From: Flavicella marina
Lineage (GTDB): Bacteria; Bacteroidota; Bacteroidia; Flavobacteriales; Flavobacteriaceae
NCBI RefSeq assembly: GCF_009193215.1
Contig: NZ_VYVA01000001.1
Location: forward strand, 744,001-808,000
Reading direction: 5' to 3'
Length of the DNA stretch: 64,000 nt
Position 1 is the stretch's first letter; each line of letters begins with the position of its first letter. Positions 7,210 through 17,035 of the stretch are shown here, one piece after another. Made by a program: the position numbers and the translations under genes. The notes beneath the pieces were generated by a model, which was not told the DNA's origin, ran no database searches, and worked only from the letters and a program-made list of their open reading frames with translations.

Positions 7210-7965
7210 TTATTTCTTAAACTTAGTGAGTGCTTCTTTAGTAAAATCAGAAAGCACCAAATCACCACTTATTTGAGCTCTCTCAGACAAAAGAACATCC
7301 CAATTTTCAGTTCCGTCCCAAAAAACCTTTTTCATTTCTGCCAAAGCATATGGGTTATAACCCGCTAATTGCACTGCCAATTTATTCGCTTCCTCTAGCA
7401 TGATCTGTTGGTTCGAAAAAACTTTCGCATATAAATTCTTTTCTTGTGCCCACGTTGCTGAATGCCATTCAGTCGCTTCCAATGAAAGCTGACAAAAAGC
7501 TGATTTTCCAATTTTTCTTGACACTGCTGGCTCTATAACGAAAGCCCCTATGCCAATAAAAAACTCTGATAATTTTATTGCAGCAGCCTCTGTAGCTAAT
7601 GCATAATCACATGCTGATGCCAAACCAACCCCACCACCAACAGCTTTGCCTTGAACGCAACCAATGACAATTTTTTTACACGTTCTTATGGCGTTGATAA
7701 GATTTGCAAACCCCATAAAAAAAGCAATTCCAGTTTCTTTATCTTTTATCGTCAATAGTTCATCAAACGATGCGCCTCCACAAAATGCCTTTTCTCCTTC
7801 ACTTCGTAATAAAACAACTTTAACAGCATCATTGACACTTAACTCCTTAAACTTTTGTGTAAGCTCTCTCAACAAAGTACTTGGGAAGGAGTTACTTGCT
7901 GGATGATGAAAAACAACTTCTGCAATTGAATTTTCTATTTTGGTATGTATCGTTCCTAGTTCCAT
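7210..7965 (-). CDS. Enoyl-CoA hydratase/isomerase (crotonase) family protein
   Basis: 251 residues, one crotonase domain. The two oxyanion-hole segments are visible: AFCGGASFDELL near 62 and GCVQGKAVGGGVGLASACDYALA near 103. LSEFFIGIGAFVIEP keeps the first Glu of hydratases, but the place of the second catalytic Glu (E164 in rat mitochondrial hydratase) appears to read Gln in SAFCQLSLEA. The substrate is therefore uncertain; it may be a methylglutaconyl-CoA hydratase, an isomerase or another crotonase. It lies 14 bases before queD on the same strand and may be cotranscribed with it, with no obvious functional tie. Confidence 0.85.
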   Translation of the reverse strand: MELGTIHTKIENSIAEVVFHHPASNSFPSTLLRELTQKFKELSVNDAVKVVLLRSEGEKAFCGGASFDELLTIKDKETGIAFFMGFANLINAIRTCKKIVIGCVQGKAVGGGVGLASACDYALATEAAAIKLSEFFIGIGAFVIEPAVSRKIGKSAFCQLSLEATEWHSATWAQEKNLYAKVFSNQQIMLEEANKLAVQLAGYNPYALAEMKKVFWDGTENWDVLLSERAQISGDLVLSDFTKEALTKFKK

Positions 7966-8013
7966 AAAATCAAAGTTACGTTATTAACATAAATATCAGG
8001 TTCATTTTTTTAT

Positions 8014-9351
8014 TTATCGTTTAAGAATCATATCTACGTTATTTCTAAAATACACAAATAAGATTCCCGATCTAAATAGCATCCAAACCGTAAAGGCTAT
8101 CCATACTCCGATTAACTTCAAGTCAAAATAATCTGTAAGCAGCAATGCAGGAATAAACCCAACAAAAGTAGCTGTTATCACGGTATTTCTCAAAACTATT
8201 GCTTCTGCCAAGCCTTTGAAAATTCCATCATATACAAAGGCAACTGCATTTAAAGGTTGTGTTATTACAACAATCCAGAAAACAGCATAGAAAACTTGCA
8301 AAACACTCGTATCTGATGTAAATATCAATCCTATTTTTTGATAAAATAAAAAACAAAACAGCATCAAAACCATTGCAACATACACCCCGTATTTATTTAA
8401 ATCTTTTACCAAAAGCTTTAAACTTTCTTTTGCACCTGCTCCTTTTAACTTTCCAGAAATGATACTTCCAACACTAGCATATCCGTCTACAAAAAAGGCA
8501 AAAAACAACCATATTTGAAAACAAATGGTTTGGGCAGCTATATACTCTTTACCGTAATCCGTAGCGTAAGAATTTGCCAAATACAATGCAATATTCAATG
8601 CCGAAGCTCGAATAAATAAATTACCACTCACCAACAACAATCGCTTCAACTCAAAATGAAAATTTGTAAAAAATACCAATCGGAAAGGTGTCTTCTTCAT
8701 AAAAAAAAGAAAAGCCATGATTGCCATAATTCCTTGAGCTATAACACTAGCATATGCTGCTCCTTCAACATGCATTGGTTCTAGGTATCCGTCCAAGCCA
8801 TAAACAAACAAAAAATCTAAACCTACATTCACCAATGCTCCTGTAATACTAATTACCATTGGGATGAAGGTATTCTGCAAACCTGTAAAAACACCTATTA
8901 CAGAAAAAACAAACAAAGAAAAAGGGAGTCCAATTGCTCTTATTTTATAATAACTTACGGTATATTCCAAAACGGAACCGGTGGCATTGTACAATTGAAA
9001 AATTTCGGTTGCAAAAAAAGTTGTGACAAAATACAGCAGCAAACTTAGCACGACATTTATAGAAATTATTTGCGCTGGTAAAGAACCTATTTTATCGAGC
9101 TTCTTTAAACCTACATATTGAGCTACGATTGCCGAAATAGCAGCTCTTGTTTGACCCAGTATCCAAACCATTGCAGAGATAAACGAACCTGCGATTCCAA
9201 CCGCTGCCAATGCTTCAATTGCATTAATTTGAACATTCCCAACAACTGCAGTGTCTACTATAGAAAGTAAGGGTTCTGCTATACCAGCAATAATAAATGG
9301 AATCGCTAATTTATTGATTTGTTTAAATGTTACACGTTGATTTGATTGCAT
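8014..9351 (-). CDS. MATE family efflux transporter (DinF-like)
   Basis: 445 residues from the ATG at 9351. About twelve membrane helices are arranged as two MATE halves; landmarks are NKLAIPFIIAGIAEPLLSIVDTAVVG at the first helix (a DinF-type start) and GLQNTFIPMVISITGALVNVGLDFLFVYG. It is a cation-coupled exporter of drugs or metabolites in the inner membrane. A longer frame starts at 9375 inside the upstream hydrolase gene, but the ATG one base past that gene's stop gives a better N-terminus. The tight spacing suggests cotranscription with addB and the hydrolase. The substrate is not predictable. Confidence 0.9.
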   Translation of the reverse strand: MQSNQRVTFKQINKLAIPFIIAGIAEPLLSIVDTAVVGNVQINAIEALAAVGIAGSFISAMVWILGQTRAAISAIVAQYVGLKKLDKIGSLPAQIISINVVLSLLLYFVTTFFATEIFQLYNATGSVLEYTVSYYKIRAIGLPFSLFVFSVIGVFTGLQNTFIPMVISITGALVNVGLDFLFVYGLDGYLEPMHVEGAAYASVIAQGIMAIMAFLFFMKKTPFRLVFFTNFHFELKRLLLVSGNLFIRASALNIALYLANSYATDYGKEYIAAQTICFQIWLFFAFFVDGYASVGSIISGKLKGAGAKESLKLLVKDLNKYGVYVAMVLMLFCFLFYQKIGLIFTSDTSVLQVFYAVFWIVVITQPLNAVAFVYDGIFKGLAEAIVLRNTVITATFVGFIPALLLTDYFDLKLIGVWIAFTVWMLFRSGILFVYFRNNVDMILKR

Positions 9352-9352
9352 C

Positions 9353-10195
9353 TTATTTATCGTTGATAAATGCAAGTGATTTTTCTAGAACAAAAGCAAA
9401 ATCTTTAGGTAGTTTTTCTTCTTCCCATGGCTGTTTCGCTCCAAATCCGTGATCACCTTCAGGAACGACTAACAATTCACTCTTTGAACTCCATTTCTCT
9501 ATATTTTTCGCTTCTTCGATTCCTACAGTTGTATCTTCAGAACCATGGACTATTAAATGTGAAATCTTCAATTTTGTTGCAGCGGTTTTTATTGTCAAAC
9601 GATCTTCATTGGCAATAAAATCTTCATAAAACTGTATATAATGAGGCATTTGCTGCAATGTTCTAGAGTTTTCTATATAAGCCACTCCTTCTTTCTTCCA
9701 GTGTTCCAAAATTGGACCTACTGGAAACCTAGACTTATAATCTGACACAGCTGCCCAAGTAATTAATTTTTTAATACGGTCATCTTGACTAGCTTTTAAA
9801 ATAACAGCACCTCCACCGCGTGAATGTCCTATCAAAATAATATTCTCTGAATCTAGTTCATTTGCATATTTCTCTTGTTGCAACACCCAATCAATTACGA
9901 ATTTTAAATCGTTCTGTTCTTTAGAATAATTGTTTTGACCGAATGCTTCTAAATCTGGAAAATCTATCGGATTTTCCATCGTTCCTCCATTATGAGAAAA
10001 ATTGAACTTCAACAAAAACAAATTATTATCGATAAATACATCTGACATTAGATCAAATGCACCCCAATCTTTGTACCCTTTATAACCATGACAAAAAATC
10101 ACCAATGGTTTTTTTTCGGCATTCTTTCTGTAACAGACATCAGCCAAAATTGGTTTGTCATTCGCTCGATCTAATACAATATTTTTTATTTTCAT
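9353..10195 (-). CDS. Alpha/beta hydrolase, dienelactone-hydrolase/prolyl-oligopeptidase-like
   Basis: 280 residues, no signal peptide. The oxyanion segment is VIFCHGYKGYKDWG near 32, the nucleophile elbow is GHSRGGG near 123, the acid residue is probably in VHGSEDTTVG near 217 and the catalytic His is in PEGDHGFG near 248. It belongs to the cytoplasmic serine hydrolases; the substrate is unknown. Its ATG overlaps the addB stop by four bases (ATGA), so translation is probably coupled to addB. Confidence 0.88.
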   Translation of the reverse strand: MKIKNIVLDRANDKPILADVCYRKNAEKKPLVIFCHGYKGYKDWGAFDLMSDVFIDNNLFLLKFNFSHNGGTMENPIDFPDLEAFGQNNYSKEQNDLKFVIDWVLQQEKYANELDSENIILIGHSRGGGAVILKASQDDRIKKLITWAAVSDYKSRFPVGPILEHWKKEGVAYIENSRTLQQMPHYIQFYEDFIANEDRLTIKTAATKLKISHLIVHGSEDTTVGIEEAKNIEKWSSKSELLVVPEGDHGFGAKQPWEEEKLPKDFAFVLEKSLAFINDK

Positions 10196-12936
10196 TGGAA
10201 AGGTCTGTCTTTATTCTCTTTAAAAGGCAAAGATTGATTAAAAATCTCATTAATCAACTCTTGAATTACCTCCATAAATTCTTCTATTTTTTCTTTTGTA
10301 ATGTTCGTGTCAGGCTTTCCTTTTGCTGCAAAATTTAATTTCAAAAACCCTGCTTTCCGGTTTTTAAAAGAAAAAATTCCTGACTCCATTTCAGCATCAA
10401 AATTAGTACTGTTATTTTGAGTATACAAGTAGGCGTATAACATTACTTGCATTGCCTTGGTATATTTATAATCTGTAGGTATTAGATCAAATTCCGACAC
10501 TTTTAATTGTCCTGCTTCTACTTTACCTGTTTTATAATCAATGATTCGAAGTACGCCATCAAGTTTATCAATTCTATCAATCGATCCTCTTATCTTTATA
10601 GGAAAATTTAGACCTTCAATTTCCAAAGTAGTCTCTAAATCTGTTTCTGTTCCTAAAATTTTTAATGTGCTACCATTTTTAAGAATCTCTAATTCTGAAT
10701 TTAGAAACTTTTGAATAAAATCTTTAGAAACTTCAAAAATCAATTTATTCTTCCCATACAAAATAGCACCATTCTTATAATGCTTTCGATAGGCAGCGAT
10801 AGTTTCTTTTTCAATTTTTGACTTCATTAATTTTACATCATCAACTTTCAAAAACTGTCCAATATATGGTTTGTAAAAGTTCTCTAGTACCTCATGAATA
10901 ATGGTACCCATGGTATTGGCAGCAACAGTTTCTTCTACCTCTTCTAGCTCTTTTATTTTTAACACATATCGTTTGTAATAACGTATTGGATCTTCAATAT
11001 ATTTAGCCAAAGCAGAAGGCGAAAGCCCTTTTTTAGCGATTTTTTTAAGTTCATCAATAACCGCAGGGGTTTTCTCAATGAAAATATCAACTTCGGTTTG
11101 CGTGGTTACTTTCGGTGCTATAGATTTTTTTTGAACCGGAATCCCATCAACTTCAAGCTGTGTTATAAACCTACTTTTTTCACCTGCTCCATATTCATCG
11201 GTTTCAGAATTATAAAACAGGTATACATTTTTCGCTCGTTGTAAAAGTCTATAAAAATGATACGAAAAAATAGCATCTTTTTCTTGATAGGTTGGCAAAC
11301 CATATTCGCGTTTTACATCAAATGGAATAAAGGAATTTTCATTTTTCCCTGCTGGTAGGATCCCTTCGTTTACAGAAGAAATAATAACAGTTTCGAAATC
11401 TAAAACTCGAGTTTCTAACATCCCCATTAACTGTAAGCCACTCAGCGGTTCCCCTTGAAAAGATAACTTTTCGGTTGCAATTAATTGTTTGTATATCGAT
11501 TTAAGTGTTTTGATTGATTTGATATGACCATAACTTCCGTTTAAGGTTTTTAGCTGATTGAATAAATTGAAAAAACGGTATAAACATTCTTTTTCAAAAC
11601 CTTCTAAATTATTCTTTTGCAACTCTATCAACCGCAAACAATTTTCAATAAACAAAGTTACGTCTTGAGTCATTTCAAACAAAGTAACCAACTCTATACT
11701 CGATGTGAAGTTTTTTGTGAAAGTAACAATTGTGGTTAGCTCAACGAATACTTCGTTATTTTGAACTAGATTTTTTTTCAGTACAGAGATTTCTTCAATG
11801 CTAAATAATTTAGCCAAATACGGGTGTTCTAAAACACGAAATACATCTTTATAATAGAATTTATTCTCTTGAATTTTTCCAAGTTTTTGCTGATTCAAAT
11901 ACAACTCAAACAGCACTTCAAAAAAACCTGAAACAGGCATATCTTTCAACAGATATCCCATGGTAATATTTAATCGATCGACATTTGTTGGTAATGAGGA
12001 CAGTGTTAAAGACAACAATGACTCATCGGCCAATACCAAAGCAACATTTTCATTACTATCTAGGGTGGAAAGCAATTCTCCCACACCTTTAATTTGTGTC
12101 ACATTTTTTGAAGCTGCAATTTCAGTAATTGTTTTTGGCTTCGAGAAATTATCTTGGATTAAATTAAAAGGGTTTTGCTGAAAGTAATTCCACTTCGTAT
12201 TATATTTTCTTTGAAAAGACCCTGCAACTTTATTAGAATTGAAATAATAAGCATCAGAATCCCAATAAATAGAGCTATTCCCTTGATCCAGCATTTTTTG
12301 AAATATGCTTTCTTCAGCTTTGTTCAATGCATTGAAACCTACCAAAACAAATTTCTTATCACCATTATCATTTAAAAAAGAGTCTATATTTTTTACGGCC
12401 TCTCTATATTGCAATCCTTGATATCCTTTTCCTTTCGAAAGTAAATATGTATAAAACTGACGGTAATACAAACCAATTTCTTCCATGAAATGGATATGAT
12501 TGTTCACCAAATCAGATGCATCTTCTATCGAACCAACGTTCCAATTTTCAATTCTTTTGATATCACTCAAATAATGAAACAAACTCTCAGAATCGACTAA
12601 GTGCCGATCTACTTCATTAAAATCTTGCAACACTACTGATGCCCATTGTGAAAAATTATCGAAAGGTTCAATCTCTTTGTTGGTTGTGGATACATATATA
12701 TTATAAAACTCAAACAACAATGATACTGCATCAATGGACTGTACTTTAGATACTGATTCTATAAAAGTTTCTACACTAATAATTTTTGGTAAAAACGTTG
12801 TAGTATCTATCTGCTTCTTTAAAGCTTCTTTTAAAAAGACTCCAGCTCTTTCACTTGGCAATACAATCGTCGTATCGACCAATGCCACGTTGGTCTTTAA
12901 AATTTCTGAAACAACCTCAGACAAAAATGTTTTCAT
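10192..12936 (-). CDS. addB: AddB-type helicase/nuclease subunit (PD-(D/E)XK family)
   Basis: 914 residues. The N-terminal part resembles a degenerate UvrD-like helicase (TIVLPSERAGVFLKEAL near 22) without a Walker A lysine loop. Motif-like segments follow, such as DFETVIISSVNEGILP near 513 and FYRLLQRAKNVYLFYN. The C-terminal nuclease domain (about 640-890) has GSIDRIDKLDG and IIDYKTGK. With AddA it would form the double-strand-break resection complex that replaces RecBCD. The Cys that begins the iron-sulfur staple in some AddB proteins is absent: the segment reads YIEDPIRYYKRY. The partner addA lies upstream on the same strand, separated by a barrel-protein gene. Confidence 0.85.
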   Translation of the reverse strand: MKTFLSEVVSEILKTNVALVDTTIVLPSERAGVFLKEALKKQIDTTTFLPKIISVETFIESVSKVQSIDAVSLLFEFYNIYVSTTNKEIEPFDNFSQWASVVLQDFNEVDRHLVDSESLFHYLSDIKRIENWNVGSIEDASDLVNNHIHFMEEIGLYYRQFYTYLLSKGKGYQGLQYREAVKNIDSFLNDNGDKKFVLVGFNALNKAEESIFQKMLDQGNSSIYWDSDAYYFNSNKVAGSFQRKYNTKWNYFQQNPFNLIQDNFSKPKTITEIAASKNVTQIKGVGELLSTLDSNENVALVLADESLLSLTLSSLPTNVDRLNITMGYLLKDMPVSGFFEVLFELYLNQQKLGKIQENKFYYKDVFRVLEHPYLAKLFSIEEISVLKKNLVQNNEVFVELTTIVTFTKNFTSSIELVTLFEMTQDVTLFIENCLRLIELQKNNLEGFEKECLYRFFNLFNQLKTLNGSYGHIKSIKTLKSIYKQLIATEKLSFQGEPLSGLQLMGMLETRVLDFETVIISSVNEGILPAGKNENSFIPFDVKREYGLPTYQEKDAIFSYHFYRLLQRAKNVYLFYNSETDEYGAGEKSRFITQLEVDGIPVQKKSIAPKVTTQTEVDIFIEKTPAVIDELKKIAKKGLSPSALAKYIEDPIRYYKRYVLKIKELEEVEETVAANTMGTIIHEVLENFYKPYIGQFLKVDDVKLMKSKIEKETIAAYRKHYKNGAILYGKNKLIFEVSKDFIQKFLNSELEILKNGSTLKILGTETDLETTLEIEGLNFPIKIRGSIDRIDKLDGVLRIIDYKTGKVEAGQLKVSEFDLIPTDYKYTKAMQVMLYAYLYTQNNSTNFDAEMESGIFSFKNRKAGFLKLNFAAKGKPDTNITKEKIEEFMEVIQELINEIFNQSLPFKENKDRPFQ

Positions 12937-12951
12937 AGAATATTAGCTAAA

Positions 12952-12987
12952 TAAAAAGCCGTTTTCAAATTTGAAAACGGCTTTTTA
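12952..12987 (-). terminator. Perfect palindromic terminator upstream of addB
   Basis: AAAAAGCCGTTTTCAAA (12953-12969) and TTTGAAAACGGCTTTTT (12970-12986) are exact inverted repeats with U-tails in either direction. It ends the barrel-protein transcript and lies just 16 bases before the addB ATG. Confidence 0.85.
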
Positions 12988-13021
12988 TATCTCAATCATG
13001 GACAAGCCATGAAATTATTTT

Positions 13022-13633
13022 TTATTCATCTCCATTAAAACGGATGATCAACCCTAAAGAGTGTTGGAAATAACTTGAAGCATCAACTGCTTGAACAAAT
13101 CCATCACCAGCAACACCTACACTGTAGATACTAGTAAATGATAATCCAACATTTTCGTTGAACCAAGTATTGAATCCAGCTCCAGGAGCAACTTGAAATC
13201 CTGAATACTCATCAACCCATGTACCTCCAATTCCTAAAGACACATAAGGATCCCACCATCCTGTAGAACCAAATAAAGAATTTAAGTCATAAACTGCAGC
13301 AGCTTCTAAAGAGAAGAAAGACAATCCATCAACTTCAGTCATATTTCCAGCACCTTTGTCAATTTTATTCAAAGAACCACCTACTCGAACACTCAATCCG
13401 TAGTTCGTATATCTAGAAACAGAGATTGTTGAAATTGCAGGCAGGACATTCCAATCTCCAGTACCTAAGTAATCTTTTACCATAGAACCTATATCGTTCA
13501 ATCCACCTTTGTTGAAATCAACTGCATTGATACCAAAGCTTAATGCCCATTTGTTGTCTTCATCTTGTGCTTGTACAGAACCAATACCTGCGAACATAAC
13601 AAAGGCAAGCATTGCAATTTTAATTTTTTTCAT
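13022..13633 (-). CDS. Outer-membrane beta-barrel protein resembling the N-terminus of flavobacterial OmpA-type proteins
   Basis: 203 residues. A Sec signal peptide ends GSVQAQ, then comes DNKWALSFGINAVDF, followed by barrel strands (GLSVRVGGSLNKID, FSLEAAAVYDL) and a C-terminal strand LGLIIRFN. The start resembles the barrel of P60/OmpA-type proteins of Flavobacteriaceae, but the protein stops before any peptidoglycan-binding OmpA domain. It has its own strong promoter and terminator, so it is an independent, probably abundant, envelope protein inserted between addA and addB. Its function is not known. Confidence 0.8.
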   Translation of the reverse strand: MKKIKIAMLAFVMFAGIGSVQAQDEDNKWALSFGINAVDFNKGGLNDIGSMVKDYLGTGDWNVLPAISTISVSRYTNYGLSVRVGGSLNKIDKGAGNMTEVDGLSFFSLEAAAVYDLNSLFGSTGWWDPYVSLGIGGTWVDEYSGFQVAPGAGFNTWFNENVGLSFTSIYSVGVAGDGFVQAVDASSYFQHSLGLIIRFNGDE

Positions 13634-13704
13634 TTTTTGTAATTTAAATTAGTTTAGTTTCAATTTAGAATCTGAAACCATCTAATCAACAGCTCAGAAT
13701 TAAA

Positions 13705-13738
13705 CAAATCTACAAAAAAATATTAATTTTTGACAAAA
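13705..13738 (-). promoter_or_regulatory. Promoter of the barrel-protein gene (TTTTG-N21-TAGATTTG)
   Basis: On the minus strand TTTTG (13738-13734) is followed after 21 bases by TAGATTTG (13712-13705), an exact fit to the flavobacterial consensus. It gives a leader of roughly 65 bases before the ATG at 13633, suited to a highly expressed outer-membrane protein. Confidence 0.65.
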
Positions 13739-13784
13739 TTTTAACCTTTTCTAAATTCAAAGAACTCTCGCCAATAAATAAACA

Positions 13785-16700
13785 TCACACGCGACTCACA
13801 ATCAACTGATTATCAACATAAACTATTAGCTTCTTCAAAACAACATACTGCATTTCTTCCAGAATTTTTGCATAATTCTCAATTTGAAATTTATACATTT
13901 CTTGTGGTCGACCTGTTTTATAATCGAGAATAACGACTTTTTTATCCTTAATCATGATACGATCTGGAATAAAAACATGACCATTTTCATCTAAAATTTC
14001 ATGTTCGGTGTATACATCAAAACTTCCATCAAAATAGTTTGATAACTCTTGATGATTGACAAGATTTTTAAGTCTTTCTATAATCGGAACATTCTCCTGT
14101 TTAGAGATATCTCCAGACAAAACATAGGAATCCACTACTTTCTCAACATCTGAAGCTCGAATTATTTTTGACAACATTTCATGAATCAACAAACCGTAAT
14201 TTTTTGCTTGTTGAGATTCATTCCACAACATAGATGCATTTGAAACTATCTCAATTTCATGATTTTCCCAAGAGTTCGAAATAAACTCCTCTTGTAATTC
14301 GGCATGAGAGTTTTCTTCTGCTGATTTTTCCAGTTCCAATCGTTCTCGTTCTCCAAAACTGTAAGTTACATCTGCTACATCCCATCTCATATATTTTTCA
14401 TTATTCTGTAAAAAATCTACGAACAATCCCGAAAAATAATTCTTTTTTGCAGCGCCACGTGACTCCAATTGTACATCTGTAATAATGTATAATTGCTCTA
14501 CTGCTCTGGACAACGCAACATACAATAAATTGAAATTATCCAAAGCGAGCTCTTCTTGTCGCTGATCGAACAACTTCGTGCCTCTCTCTCCCGTATATGT
14601 GATTTCTTTTGAACATGAAATTAGAGAAGTATTCAGTGAATCAAATATTTCACCTTCTAAATCGTCATACCAAACGGTCGGTTCAATCTCTCTCGTTACA
14701 TTCACATCACATGGAAAAATCACCACTGGAAACTCTAGCCCTTTTGACTTGTGAATTGTCATGATTCGAACTGAATCGTCAGATTCAACGGCTGATATGC
14801 TCAAGGTTTCTTTTTTGTCTTCCCATAAGGTTAAAAAAGAAGAAAGATCCACATAATTTTTACGTTGAAATTCTAAAATAAAATCTAAGAAAAATTGAAC
14901 ATATGCATCCGTTGTTTCCAAAATACCGAAAGAACGAATTAAGTACTCTAAACTTTCATAAAAAGGAAGCTCCATAAAAGTTTTTCTCTCAAAAAACAAT
15001 TGATATTCTTGAAGTATTTCAAAAAAAGAATCCATTTCTTCGTGCAGCAATTTTGCATAAAAATCATGTTCTTCCACTTTGCCATCTAGCTGATTTTTTA
15101 GAAAAACCAAAGCCGAAAATTTAGCATCTAAATCTAATGGGTTTTGAATATACCTCAATAAGTCAACTACAAATTTCACCTTAAGACTATTCTGTACCAA
15201 CAGTGTTTCTGATGAAATAATTGAGACTTGATTTTCCACCAAATAATTAGCTACAGCAACACCATCTTTTTTTGTTCGAACAATAACACAAACATCTTTT
15301 CTTTTAAAACCAGCATCTAGATTCTGTAGCACCTCTAGAACTTTTTTGGGGTAAGCCAAAGCTTGATCTTCTTTTTCTAACGATTTTTTGTCTACAAAGT
15401 CAAGCTGAACATATCCTCCAATATTTTTATTAATTTCTTGCTCATTGCCAACTTCATAAAGATTGCGATAAACAGGGTTCGTAAGATTACCAGCAATATG
15501 GCTAAAAAACGCATTATTAAAATTTATGATCTCGCTAAAACTTCGGTAATTCACACCCAAATTCTCCAACTTTTTCTCAACATAGAAAACCTCATCAACC
15601 GTCTTATTTTCCATGGAAAGATCGACAAACTGTTCAGCCTTTCCCCCACGCCATCGATATATAGCCTGTTTCGCATCACCAACCAACAACAAACTTCCAC
15701 CTTGTTGAGACAGTGCATTTCCGATAAGCGGAATTAAATTTTGCCATTGCAGTGCTGACGTATCTTGCATTTCATCAATAAAATAGTGCGAAAACTTTTC
15801 ACCGATACGTTCATAAATAAAAGGAGCCGGTTCGTCTTTTATTTTATCACTAATTATTGAATTAAATTCTGCACTCAAACAAATGTTGTTTTGTGTTTTA
15901 ATCTCATCTAGTTCTTTTTGAATATAATTTAAAACAGCCAACGGAATCAAACCTTTCAAAACCATCTGAATCAAAATATAGCGGTCGTGATATTCTGCAT
16001 ATAAATTTTTGCCTTCTTCATATACAGCAATCAATTCAGTCGAGATTGCGTCAATTGCTTCTTTTACAATAGGTGAAGCAGTTTTTGCATAAAAAGAATT
16101 CTTTTCAATGTTTTTTTGAAGTCGACCGTCAAATTTCAATACGTCATACTTTAGTTTTGAAAGTTCAGTTAGCTTCACAAAATGTTTTGGCAACTCACCA
16201 CTATAAGTGAAACATTTATGATCAATACCAGCATTTTTGATAATTTTCAGCCCTTTACTCCCACTTTCAAAAAACAAATCTTCAATTTCTTTTTTCTTCT
16301 TTTGCAGTTTTTTTTCTATTTCTAAAAACCCCTGAACAGAATCAACTTGAATATTTTTAAGATAAGAAACGTCATCTTCATTCATTAATATTTTAGCAAC
16401 TGTATTTAGCTCTCTTGAAATATCCCAAGCCTTATCATCTTCTACTTTCTGCAACGAAAAATCTACAAGTATTTTCGTCAGTTCTTTTTGAGTTCCAATT
16501 TTAGAAATCAATACATCAACAGCTTCGCTAATCAATTTAGAACTATCCATCTCCACATCAAAATTTATCGGAAGTCCTAAGTCATATGCAAAAGTTCTGA
16601 TCAATTTATGTGTAAAACTATCTATCGTGGTAATTGAAAATGCCGAATAATTTTGAAGAATATTTTGCAAAACTCGCGTAGCTTTTTTCTGAGTTTTCTT

Positions 16701-16958
16701 TACATCTAATTTTTCAGATGCAACCAACATTAAAAACATATCATTCTTTTCTCCTTGCGAAAAAGCACGCAAATTCTCAAGGATTCTCTCTTTCATTTCA
16801 GCAGCAGCTTTATTGGTAAATGTTACCGCCAATATACTCTGAAAGACAAAATCACTTTCTTTGGTCAATAGAATTTTCAAATATTCTTTTACCAAAGTAA
16901 ATGTTTTACCACTACCAGCAGAAGCGTTGTAAACCTGAAATGGATGGTTGTTATTCAT
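13785..16958 (-). CDS. addA: AddA-type UvrD/REP helicase-nuclease
   Basis: 1057 residues from the ATG at 16958 (a TTG two codons earlier is the only alternative). Superfamily 1A motifs are in order: Walker A NASAGSGKTFTLV at the N-terminus, AVTFTNKAAAEMKER, Walker B YFIDEMQDTSALQW near 390, LLLVGDAKQAIYRWRGG, MTIHKSKGLEFPVV near 735 and NLLYVALSRAVEQLYI. The C-terminus has a RecB-type nuclease motif (IPDRIMIKDKKVVILDYKTGRP). It unwinds and degrades DNA ends with AddB. A terminator sits just upstream of its start, so it needs read-through from terB or a promoter in the last few bases. Confidence 0.93.
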   Translation of the reverse strand: MNNNHPFQVYNASAGSGKTFTLVKEYLKILLTKESDFVFQSILAVTFTNKAAAEMKERILENLRAFSQGEKNDMFLMLVASEKLDVKKTQKKATRVLQNILQNYSAFSITTIDSFTHKLIRTFAYDLGLPINFDVEMDSSKLISEAVDVLISKIGTQKELTKILVDFSLQKVEDDKAWDISRELNTVAKILMNEDDVSYLKNIQVDSVQGFLEIEKKLQKKKKEIEDLFFESGSKGLKIIKNAGIDHKCFTYSGELPKHFVKLTELSKLKYDVLKFDGRLQKNIEKNSFYAKTASPIVKEAIDAISTELIAVYEEGKNLYAEYHDRYILIQMVLKGLIPLAVLNYIQKELDEIKTQNNICLSAEFNSIISDKIKDEPAPFIYERIGEKFSHYFIDEMQDTSALQWQNLIPLIGNALSQQGGSLLLVGDAKQAIYRWRGGKAEQFVDLSMENKTVDEVFYVEKKLENLGVNYRSFSEIINFNNAFFSHIAGNLTNPVYRNLYEVGNEQEINKNIGGYVQLDFVDKKSLEKEDQALAYPKKVLEVLQNLDAGFKRKDVCVIVRTKKDGVAVANYLVENQVSIISSETLLVQNSLKVKFVVDLLRYIQNPLDLDAKFSALVFLKNQLDGKVEEHDFYAKLLHEEMDSFFEILQEYQLFFERKTFMELPFYESLEYLIRSFGILETTDAYVQFFLDFILEFQRKNYVDLSSFLTLWEDKKETLSISAVESDDSVRIMTIHKSKGLEFPVVIFPCDVNVTREIEPTVWYDDLEGEIFDSLNTSLISCSKEITYTGERGTKLFDQRQEELALDNFNLLYVALSRAVEQLYIITDVQLESRGAAKKNYFSGLFVDFLQNNEKYMRWDVADVTYSFGERERLELEKSAEENSHAELQEEFISNSWENHEIEIVSNASMLWNESQQAKNYGLLIHEMLSKIIRASDVEKVVDSYVLSGDISKQENVPIIERLKNLVNHQELSNYFDGSFDVYTEHEILDENGHVFIPDRIMIKDKKVVILDYKTGRPQEMYKFQIENYAKILEEMQYVVLKKLIVYVDNQLIVSRV

Positions 16959-16975
16959 AGCCAATAAAATTGCAT

Positions 16976-17010
16976 AAAAAAACCGAATTTAAAATCAAAT
17001 TCGGTTTTTA
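16976..17010 (-). terminator. Terminator between terB and addA
   Basis: AACCGAATTT (16981-16990) pairs with AAATTCGGTT (16997-17006), flanked by an A-run from 16976 that gives a U-tail on the minus strand. It ends the terB transcript only 18 bases before the addA start. Confidence 0.75.
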
Positions 17011-17035
17011 AAAATAGTTTTTTTCTAAGAAAATC

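Noticed and set aside
15438-15737. 99-residue frame opposite addA
   Set aside because: It lies wholly within the conserved helicase motifs of addA on the other strand.
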